From Microcebus murinus (taxonomy: Eukaryota > Chordata > Mammalia > Primates > Cheirogaleidae), in assembly GCF_040939455.1 (NCBI RefSeq), contig NC_134119.1, positions 8,854,501 through 8,918,500 on the forward strand: a DNA stretch of 64,000 bases, given 5' to 3'. Position 1 is the first letter of the stretch, and each line of letters starts with the position of its first letter. The position numbers and the translations under genes were made by a program. Below the pieces are notes generated by a model. The model saw nothing but the letters and a program-made list of their open reading frames with translations. It was not told where the DNA came from and made no database searches. Below are positions 56,333 through 64,000 of the stretch, piece by piece.

Positions 56333-56735
56333 AAGATGGTAGCCACCGGCCATATGTGGCCATTGAAATGAATTAAAATTAAAATTCATTAAACGAATTA
56401 AAAAGAAATACTAAAATTAAAAATCAGTTCCTCAGTTGCACTAGCCACATTTCAATAGGCACATGTGGCCAGTGGCTATGCAGACATAGAATATTTCTTT
56501 TTTTTTTTTTTATTTCGGCATATTATGGGGGTACAGATTTTAAGGTTTCAATAAATGCCCATTTCCCCCCCTCCCCCCACAAGTCTGAGTCTCCATCATG
56601 ACCATCCCCCAGATGGTGCACATCTCACTCATTATGTATGTATATACCCGCCCCCCTCCCCCCTGCCCAATATAGAATATTTCTTACTTCCTTGAAAGTT
56701 ATATTGACCAGAGCTGGTCTACACTGTCATCATCT
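56333..56735 (-). repeat. hAT-type element ('tgtccaatagaac' family), split by an L1
   Basis: First part 56333-56499: 'ccaccggccatatgtggcca', 'cctcagttgcactagccaca', 'cacatgtggccagtggctat'. Second part 56686-56735: 'tacttccttgaaagttatat', 'tgaccagagctgg'. The same family occurs at 17555 and 58052. Confidence 0.7.
56500..56671 (-). mobile_element. Lemur-type L1 3' stub with exact 14-bp target duplication
   Basis: A 172-bp antisense L1 end: T-rich tail, 'ggcatattatgggggtacag', 'catgaccatcccccagatgg', 'cactcattatgtatgtatat'. The perfect repeat 'atagaatatttctt' at 56486-56499 and 56672-56685 marks the insertion, which is inside a hAT copy. Confidence 0.95.
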
Positions 56736-56764
56736 AGCACCTTAAGAATTTTCTGACGTGTTCT

Positions 56765-56890
56765 CTTTTCTTATTTTACAGCTGAGGAGAGTGAGACTCA
56801 GAAAGCTCGTATAATTTGCCTGCGGTCACTCAGAGACAGCAGAACTGGAACTCAATCCTCTTCCTGGGCGTCCTGAGTGATTCCTTTTAT
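56765..56890 (-). repeat. MIR SINE fragment (antisense)
   Basis: 'acagctgaggagagtgagac', 'cctgcggtcactcagagaca', 'gcagaactggaactcaatcc' in antisense MIR order. Confidence 0.7.
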
Positions 56891-57670
56891 CACCTCCTCC
56901 TCTTCCTCACTGCAGGCTTGGGGAATCTGAAACTCCCGGGGTAATGAAGTAATTGGCTTTTCATCCTTGGTTCCCAATACATCGGTTAGGACATAAACTT
57001 TATGCTCTCTCATTGTGGTTTTTAGAAACTCAAATGTCCAGAATTTTGAAACTCAAAAAAGCTTATTCTTTACACTTCTGCTATTATGACTGTTCTCTGA
57101 GGACTGATGAACTCTTGGTCTAGTCTGGTTGAGGATAAAAACAAAGTTCAAGAACATAAAACACATGAATCTATATAACAAAATATTATCCAGCCTCAGC
57201 AGGTTGAACCAGGGTGGTCTAGAAAGATGAAGGCAGAATTAGAGACCACCGAATTGCCTCAAATGAGTTCAATCTTTCCAGTGTAGCAAAACGACTATCT
57301 CCCAATCGCAGTGGTTTCATGTTTGAAGTCCCTGCTCACAGAAAGTCCTCTGCGGGTCAGGCAACTCTCCTAAGCAACTCCCCGCTGTGACTCAGTGATC
57401 CAAGTTGCTGCGTGCTGGGACTCTGGCAGCTGATCCCGTGGCCCTTATTCGTGGCCATCAAAGGGAACAAGAGAACCCAGAGGATTACACGGGGTGGAGT
57501 GGGGGGCTTTGCATTCTGCAGTCCAGAAGAGACACATGTTACCTCCCTCCTAAGAAGCACTAGGCACATCACCTGCCTCACTGCCAAGGAACTGGGAAAG
57601 GAGAGGCCACTATGGGCTACTGGGTGAGCATTCTTGTCTTCACCCCACCAGTGAGGTAAAATGATTGACA
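56891..57670. other. Unassigned; possible old retroelement at 57180-57660
   Basis: 57340-57660 ('caaagggaacaagagaaccc', 'cagtccagaagagacacatg') resembles an old mammalian repeat that I cannot name. No gene seen. Confidence 0.3.
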
Positions 57671-57674
57671 ACAG

Positions 57675-57935
57675 CGAAAATAGCTATATGTTATTGAGCA
57701 CTTGACTGTGACTGAACGCTTTGTGTGCGAAATCTCATTTAATCTTCACAATTGCCCTGTGAGGCAATGCCATTATTATCTCTCTCTCTCTCTTACATAT
57801 GTTCAAGGTGGAGCCTAGATGGGTTAAGAGACACGACTAAGGTCACAACCAAAGGCAGAGGCAGACCTTGAACTCAGGTTTGACCGACATCAACGCCCAT
57901 GATCTTAACTTCTATGCAATACCACTTGCTTCCCT
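57675..57935 (-). repeat. MIR SINE (antisense), nearly full length
   Basis: 'gttattgagcacttgactgt', 'atctcatttaatcttcacaa', 'ttgccctgtgaggcaatgcc', 'cagaccttgaactcaggttt' in order, with a short (TC)n run at 57779-57794. Confidence 0.85.
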
Positions 57936-58051
57936 TCTTTTCTCTCTCTCTATGTATATTTGAGATATCTACAGGAAAAAAGATGTCAGAAGCTTGGAAT
58001 TGGTTAAACATCCAGATATTTTTTCAGGGAAAATAAATTTGCACCGTAGAA

Positions 58052-58215
58052 TAGTGCTGTCCAATAGAACTTTTTGCAAAGTTAGAAATGTTGCTAAGTT
58101 TGTGTGACCTAAAATGATAATTACTGCCACAGGTGGATACTAAGCACTTGAAATGCAGTCAGTGCAACTGAGGAACTACATGGTAGTGAGTCTGTGGCCC
58201 CCAATTATATTCTAG
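58052..58215 (+). repeat. hAT-type element ('tgtccaatagaac' family)
   Basis: Begins 'agtgctgtccaatagaactt', includes 'actaagcacttgaaatgcag' and 'tgcaactgaggaactacatg'. Third copy of this family in the window. Confidence 0.7.
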
Positions 58216-58855
58216 AATGCATAGGCTATGATGGTGGTCAAGTATTAAAAAATCAGTGCTTATCAGGAGCCAACTTAGGGTCACTGGGAATAGAACACAC
58301 CATGCTCACCCCATCCTCTTGTTTGCAAGAGTGATGAACCTCCCGGATCAAGAAGCTATTATGTACCTAAACTTGGGATGTCCTCATGGCTTTGTAAAGA
58401 TTTTCTTTTAAGAGTCTTGTCAACCAGACTGAGAAATAAGAACCTGATTATAGTACCGGTAAAGTACACTTATAACAAACTCATGCTAAAGTTGGGACTG
58501 CCTTTCACACCATCCTCAACGTCTCGCTGGGTAACTTTGCCTCTTGCTTTGCTCTGGATGGATATCAGTTCTCAGTAGCAAACCATGAACTTCTCTTACC
58601 AGGAAAGAAGTAGTAGCTGAGAAAACAGGATCTCAAAATACAGAAAAGGTCCAAAATATGAATCTCTAGAAAATTAGTCAAAATCTTGGAGAAGACTTTG
58701 GACAGTCATTGGAATTAGAAGTTTTAAAACAATCTATGGGGGCAAGAAAGGACTCATCTCACATCTGGATTACGAACATGTCTTTAAAAAGCACTTTAGA
58801 TGTAAACATTTGCAAATCACCGCCTGCTTTTCAGAAATCCAACCACGGAGTCAGT
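58216..58855. other. Unique non-coding sequence
   Basis: No gene or repeat recognised. A 66-codon plus frame at 58378-58578 shows no family resemblance. Confidence 0.35.
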
Positions 58856-58857
58856 CA

Positions 58858-59012
58858 AGTCCAAGTGTAGTGACTGAGTTTGCTGACTTGTGATGAGGCG
58901 CATTTGAGATCAAGTCCCAGTTCTTCCACTGATGAACTTGAAGCTTGAATAATTTGTTTGACAGCTTCATCATTCAGTTTCCTCATCTGTAAAATTGGAC
59001 TTTAAGAGGAAG
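58858..59012 (+). repeat. MIR SINE fragment
   Basis: 'gagatcaagtcccagttctt', 'cattcagtttcctcatctgt', 'aaaattggac' in MIR order. Confidence 0.75.
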
Positions 59013-59475
59013 AACTGTCTCTGATGGGGAAAAGGCAAAGCCCTTGAAGGGCTCGCAGTAGAAGGTGAGCCCCACCAGTCTGGGCAGATTGGCCATGGCT
59101 GAAGCCAAAGGGGGCGAGAGGTGCTCTGCTCCAGAGAGAAAAGGGAGCTAGAGGCTGGCTGCAGGGGTGACAGACAGGGAAGGGAAGTAGGGGGACCCTT
59201 TGTGTTTATGCTGCTATCCAGCCCTCATGGACTGGGTCTAAGTCAGATCTAGTGATGTTTCGTCCTGGCAAGTATGACGTCATTTTTTCCTGATGGGACC
59301 TTTATCCAACAGAAGCAGGTGACAGATACCAAAAGTCACTTTGCTTTTTGCCAAGTTGGTCAATAGTTGTAAAATAGCTATGTTTGCTAATTCTTGTTTC
59401 AGGGGTCTTGCTAGAACGTTTTTCAATCATGATTTCACTTTGATGTCAACAAACGACCTGGGAAACACACATATC
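59013..59475. other. Unique non-coding sequence
   Basis: Nothing recognised. Confidence 0.35.
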
Positions 59476-59479
59476 TACA

Positions 59480-59995
59480 GAGCACATTTGAGATCTTCTT
59501 CACCCCTTATCCCTCCTTAGCTCAAACGTCCCTTCTCTAAGAGGCCTCCATCAGCCACAAGATAGAGGCACCCATGCCACATGGCTTGCTAGCCTCTCAC
59601 TCTGTTTTATCTTTTATTCTCAGCACTTAGCATTTCCTGATGGTTTATAACATATTTATTTGTTTATCTGCATGACCCTCTAAAATGTAAGTTTCATAGG
59701 AGCAGGGACTTTGTTTAGCTCTCAGGGTACCGGTTGGGGTGCTGGTAAACGTTCAACAACCAGCTCTTTAGAAAAGACAAAGAAGAAAGCCATGACTGGC
59801 AGCTCTCTAAACACTCCCACCCTGCCCGATTGCAAGCCACTAACGTGATTTCATAGGATGTAGACTTGGAGAGAGATGCACAAAATTCGCCCTTGCAAGC
59901 TGTTGCAAATCAGCTCCAGAACATTTCCAGCTTCTAGAACAGTGCCTCCCTCATAGTAGGAACTCAATAAATATTTATGAATAGCTGAATGTGGA
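59480..59995 (+). repeat. Two L2 LINE 3' fragments
   Basis: 59480-59765: 'cgtcccttctctaagaggcc', 'cagcacttagcatttcctga', 'gtttcataggagcagggact', 'taaacgttcaacaac'. 59935-59995: 'agaacagtgcctccctcata', 'gaactcaataaatatttatg'. Both are the sense L2 3' end. Confidence 0.8.
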
Positions 59996-61332
59996 GCAGT
60001 CCAGAGGCATGCCAGCGCTGGAGAGTGGATGCCGGCCCCACAGAAATTGACGTCGATCGCTCAGTGAGTAAAGTTTCATGTATCTCCTTGGTCACTTAGT
60101 AACGCTCCTAACCCCAAAATGCCCACCAAAGACCTCAACGCACTTGGTGAGAAGGCTTGAACAGTTTTAGTCTGAACGTTGTGTGTATATATTTTAAGCA
60201 CATCCATTTCTTCTGCTGAAAAAGGTAATTTAATTGCACTGAGACAGAAAATTTAATAGTATTGCAATTTAACTTTCTATGTGTAAATGTTCCTTCTTCA
60301 AAAATAAAGTGAAGTTCTTTGAGGTCAGATACCATGATTTATTCACATATATATATATATTTTTTAATCTCTGTTAGCTTAGGCAGAGGACTTCACAGAT
60401 AACAGTTGCTCAGTAAATATTTGTAGATTATTATTTGATATTAATCCATTGCAGGACTTTCTGGCTTATTAAGAATATGGATTTGCAATGACCAACTCTA
60501 CTTGGCCTAGAAAGGGTCAAAAGGACCTTAATGCTCTATCTAACCAGCCATTTCCCTCTTTTTTCTTTCTACCTACAAGATTGAGCATCAGTAACAAGAC
60601 ATGTTTTGGTATTTTTAGAAATTGCTTCCAAAGGCTTTCAAAAAATTACCTTTTTTTGGCAGCAGGGTGTGGGGAGGGAGAGTGTGTGTGTGTGGGGGTG
60701 CCAAGTCCCCTATTTTCTATACTGATTTTTTAAAAGGAAAATGAAGATCTAGTTTAAAGTGCTTTCACCAAACAGGAGCAGAATGAAATGGAGAAACTTA
60801 ATGGATCTCTTTCTGTGAATAAAATGACAGATAAAATATCTATTTTGCTCACATATTTTTCATTCACAGACAGTTCATTTCAGTAAATATCTTACCACCT
60901 GCACTTGTCTATTTTCCAAGGTTTTTGGGAAATTTCCAATAAGTTCAGTTGGACTCTATAGTTGGTATTTATGAGGCTGTGCTTAAAGGGAAATTGCATC
61001 AGGGATATCATCAGCTCCATTTTTTCTGTGTTTTTCTTCAACATGAGGTTGGCAAGCTCTCAAAACCCTTATCGGGTCATAACTCAGAGACACATGTGGC
61101 GTCCGCAGCTGGGTTAATATTTACAAAGCACTCTTCTGCCCCCCAGCCTTTTCCTAATGCGTCTCTGTCCGGTGGCTCCTGCCTTTCTGGAGGCCTGCTC
61201 AGACGGCAGATTAGAAGAGGCCACGTCTGCACCGGCAGACGATGCCCACTGTGGACCCCTCAGACACTTTCCTCCAAGATGGGCTCTGTTGCTCCCGAGA
61301 AGCAAGTTGGGAGGTTTCTAAACGCCCTAACT
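59996..61332. other. Mostly unique; L2 piece at about 60310-60430
   Basis: 60310-60430 ('tctttgaggtcagataccat', 'gttgctcagtaaatatttgt') is a sense L2 3' end with an (AT)n run. The remainder is unassigned. The 190-codon plus frame 60949-61521 runs into the hAT copy at 61333, so it is not a gene. Confidence 0.45.
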
Positions 61333-61522
61333 CAGTGTTTCTCGCCCATTTGGTGCCAGGTGACTCTGTTACAGGCTGTCCTGCGCATTGCAGGACGGTT
61401 TGCAGGGTCCCTGCCCCCCTGCCCCCTGCCGTGCCAGCAGCACCCCCACCCAGTCACGACAGCCAAAAACGCCTCCAGATATCGCCAAACATTCCCCGGG
61501 GTGCAAAATCACCCTCGGTGAT
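61333..61522 (-). repeat. MER20-like hAT element (antisense)
   Basis: Begins 'cagtgtttctcgcccatttg' and holds 'ggctgtcctgcgcattgcag', 'cacgacagccaaaaacgcct' and 'cagatatcgccaaacattcc'. CpG-rich and rather well preserved compared with the copy at 33453. It lies just downstream (minus sense) of the candidate exon's donor site. Confidence 0.7.
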
Positions 61523-61548
61523 TTAGGGCCACGGCCCTAAATGATTAC

Positions 61549-61833
61549 CGTGATGCGCGTGGTAAGCACACAGGGACGGATTTCCACTAAGTAACCTTCT
61601 TTAAGCATGGCCTTATATTTGCAGGGTTTGGAAATACTGATTACTTGTATCTTCCCGTCACACACGAGGGGCCAGTAGTAACTGTTCATTGTTAAAGTCC
61701 ACTGTGTCTCTGGTGTGAAGTTTTTAATGACAAACTTGGGGCCAGAATCGTTCTCTAACAGAAGGATGTAGCACATGTCATAACCTCCATGTCTCTGCGT
61801 GATGGAGGAATCCGCTTTCAGTTTAGGGTTATT
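61549..61833 (-). CDS. Candidate internal coding exon, 95 codons, unknown protein
   Basis: Read on the minus strand this is 285 bases with no stop. It is preceded by '...tttgcag' (AG acceptor, 61835-61834) and followed by 'gtaatc' (GT donor from 61548), so it is an exact phase 0-0 exon. Reading through the donor meets a stop four codons later. The translation starts NNPKLKADSS and ends CVLTTRIT. It has cysteines at residues 21, 58, 71 and 88, tryptophans at 45 and 54, alternating hydrophobic stretches (CYILLLEN, IQVISIS) like beta strands, and N-x-S/T sites at 28 and 38. This suggests part of an extracellular beta-rich domain, but I do not recognise the family. The polypyrimidine tract is weak. 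It lies about 27 bp from a hAT repeat copy (61333-61522) and about 100 bp from L2-like sequence. No partner exon is evident elsewhere in the window. It could also be a chance ORF or an exon of a decayed gene. Confidence 0.5.
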
Positions 61834-61929
61834 CTGCAAACCATGTGTCCCAACAACAGATCAAGACTATAAAGCACCATAGCATGGGTGTTGCCCAAAT
61901 GTTGTGGGTAAAACACTGGACCCTCTGCT

Positions 61930-62630
61930 GATTTGTTCCTTTAACAAACATCGCGTATTTGTTGACTGACTGACTGAGCGGCAGCTGTGTGCTGGGTTGC
62001 CTGCCAACGCTGCAGCAGAAAATGCGTGGTCCCCGCCATCATGGAACGCACGGTCCAGCGGGAAGACGGCATTAACTGAATAACTGCGTATCAGCCTGTA
62101 TCTACAGACTGAGATCGTGTGCTTCAGAGGTCCTAGGAGGGTGACAACTGAGGAACACGACCCATGTCATGTTCTCCTGGGGATGGCGCAAGCCGAGACC
62201 TAAAAGAGGAAGATGGGCCAGCTAGGTGAGTGGCAGGGAGAATATTTCTGACAAGTGGATCAGTAGGAACAAAAGCCTATGGGAAAGAGAGGATAAAATA
62301 AGTAAAAAAAAAAAAAAACCCAGAAAAGGCAGCAGGGCCAGAGCACAGAAGACACAGGGTGAGGTTGGTGGGAGAAGGCCCCGTGGCTAAGGCAGTTCCC
62401 GGGAGTCGATGGGTCAAGCACCGGGGGCAAGATCACGGCTGGATCTCGAGAGAGGTCCCGTCGCAGCTTGAGAATGAATGGGGGAGGGGGTGAAATGCAG
62501 CGGGGGAGAGTAACTGAGGTGGTTGTTCAGATGAGAGAGGAGGATCGCTTAGCCTCGGAGGGTCCAGTGAGGAAGGAGAGAGGTAGAGGGATGAGTGTCA
62601 TTTGGAAGGTGAAGTGACGGGGTCTGGGAG
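61930..62630 (-). repeat. L2-like LINE fragment (antisense)
   Basis: 'cctttaacaaacatcgcgta', 'gctgtgtgctgggttgcctg', 'ccgccatcatggaacgcacg' follow the antisense L2 3' end, then the purine-rich part ('gggagaatatttctgacaag', 'gaacaaaagcctatggga'). An A-run is at 62307-62320. Confidence 0.55.
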
Positions 62631-64000
62631 GGGATTTGACCGGAAGTTCCCAGTTGGGACAGGCTTGTTACTTATAGCTGGTTCCCGTTCGGAAGTCTCG
62701 CCATGCTTGCTGACCCAGTGTGCAATTCGCTTCCCATAATCCCCAGGAAGATGCGAGAAGGTGGTCAGGAGGAAGACGTGACTCAGGACGCCTCGCATGT
62801 TTCTGGCTTATGCAACGGGCTGGCTGGCGGTGGCGTTTGTCCGAATGCACAGGGAGAAACAAGTTCGTGCTAGAGAATCACGAGCTTTGTGGTGGACATG
62901 GTGAATGTGAGGTGCCTTTAAGGTATCATAGAAAGAAGAAAGCCGGCTTGCAGCGCTGTGAGGAAGGAGGTTTCCAAGGATAAGAAGAATTGACGGGGGT
63001 GGCCATTTTGCAAAACTTCCTTTAGTCATGTGACATTTGAACAATCGTTAAACAGGGGCTGATTATTTTTCAGCAAATCACAACAGAACTGCAAAACAAA
63101 ACACAGTGACTGACAACCACCATGGTTTTCTTCTCACCCCACCTCATCCTCAGTACAACAAAGACCCCTGTGCACAGCTACCTGCACGGATCCCTGGTAA
63201 GGGAGGGACAGGTGCAATGTGAGGAATGTTCTGTCCACCTCTGGAGGGGGACGATCCACTTATCGGATGCGTCCTACCCAGGACGTCTGTAGGAGACATT
63301 CTCCTTTCCTTCACCTTGCGCCTGCTCAGTAGCTTAATCCCAAATTGTGGGAGTGAAACTCGGGCAACCTTTAAGGATATAATTTGCTTCCTATTACATT
63401 ATTTCTTCTCGTACAGGAGAGACCAAGTGTTTGTCATTTACGAGTGTCATGTCATTACATTCCATATTGCAGTGTAATGATGTGAAATGATTAAATGACA
63501 AAATGCCAGCTCACTGCCAAAAATTTAAAGTGGCATACTTTTATTTGTAGATTGGAAAGCTATTATTAATTCTTATATTGACTTTGCCGGATGAAATAAT
63601 GCAGGCAGACTGGCGCATACAGACACGGGGCGGTGTTAGGTGAGGCTCTGAGCCCCGATTCCAGCAGGAACAGTTCTCTGATTCCAGAGCCCTGTTCAGG
63701 CTACACGTCCAGAGCTGAACGCATTAGTTTAGAACAGTCTTGTCACCCGACGGATGTGGAGTGACAGGCATCAAAATACAACCTGACTGGAGTTTTTATT
63801 GAGAAGAAAAATGAGAATTGAAAACAGGTGGCTAAGAAAAGAAAATGCTCTAAGCTCCTTTTCCCTCCTCCTTCATCAATTTTTTTCCACTAGCACTTAG
63901 TGGGAGATTGAATTTTGTTCTTTTTTTCTTTTAAGAGAACAAAAGCACACACAAACCGTTTCATTTACACCACCCAATCACCAGAAGAATCTGCAGTTGG
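62631..64000. other. Repeat-free tract to window end; candidate conserved block 63390-63620
   Basis: No gene or repeat recognised. 63390-63620 ('tgtcattacattccatattg', 'gtgtaatgatgtgaaatgat', 'gctattattaattcttatat') is AT-rich with homeobox-like words. Frames of 60-87 codons at 62.6-63.5 kb on both strands look accidental. Confidence 0.35.

Noticed and set aside
60949..61521. 190-codon plus-strand open frame
   Set aside because: Its 3' third runs through an antisense MER20-like hAT copy, and the rest has no family resemblance. A chance frame in GC-richer DNA.

Overview
The window is nuclear DNA from a primate of the lemur branch, most likely a Malagasy lemur. Three Alu elements are present. 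Two of them (9393-9719 and 9799-10124) carry the extra 'attggccaacta'-type segment between the two arms that I associate with lemur Alus. Three short L1 copies (30969-31378, about 44420-44757, 56500-56671) have the 3' end I associate with lemur L1s ('agcatattatggg.gtac...'). The species call rests on recognising these families by eye.

I see no complete protein-coding gene, no tRNA, rRNA or snRNA gene and no CRISPR array. Almost all open reading frames here look accidental, and many lie inside repeats. The one stretch that looks like a real coding exon is on the minus strand at 61549-61833. It has 95 uninterrupted codons, phase 0 at both ends, an AG acceptor and a GT donor, and a protein-like translation with four cysteines. 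I do not recognise the protein. The window is therefore best read as a gene desert or a very large intron, with perhaps one exon near its right end.

Layout. 1-7 kb: old L2/MIR fragments, a GC-rich hAT element, and a long non-repetitive AT-rich tract (4.3-6.9 kb). 7-12 kb: two LTR fragments, a pair of young Alus, an unresolved old repeat. 12-18.4 kb: conserved-looking non-repeat sequence, an older Alu, a cluster of three hAT elements and a small isolated CpG-rich patch (18195-18405). 18.4-27 kb: old L1, L2-like and DNA-transposon copies and a local AT-rich tandem repeat. 27-38 kb: AT-rich unique DNA, simple repeats, and an LTR split by a lemur L1. 38-48 kb: LTRs, a mariner miniature element next to a hAT copy, a CCAAT cluster, a lemur L1, an LTR split by a Tigger element, a Charlie-like element. 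48-58 kb: old L1, unique DNA, a 400-bp mariner-type element with TA target duplication, and a hAT copy split by a lemur L1. 58-64 kb: L2/MIR fragments, the candidate exon, then unique DNA.

The low density of young repeats and the many AT-rich, repeat-free blocks with homeobox-, GATA- and AP-1-like words suggest a regulatory landscape around a developmental gene outside the window. That is inference; a multi-species alignment would decide it. I did not find a convincing new biological system. The items most worth checking are the candidate exon, the orphan CpG patch, the CCAAT/TATA cluster at 43.5 kb and the TIR elements at 54.1 kb, 40.2 kb and 1.1 kb.
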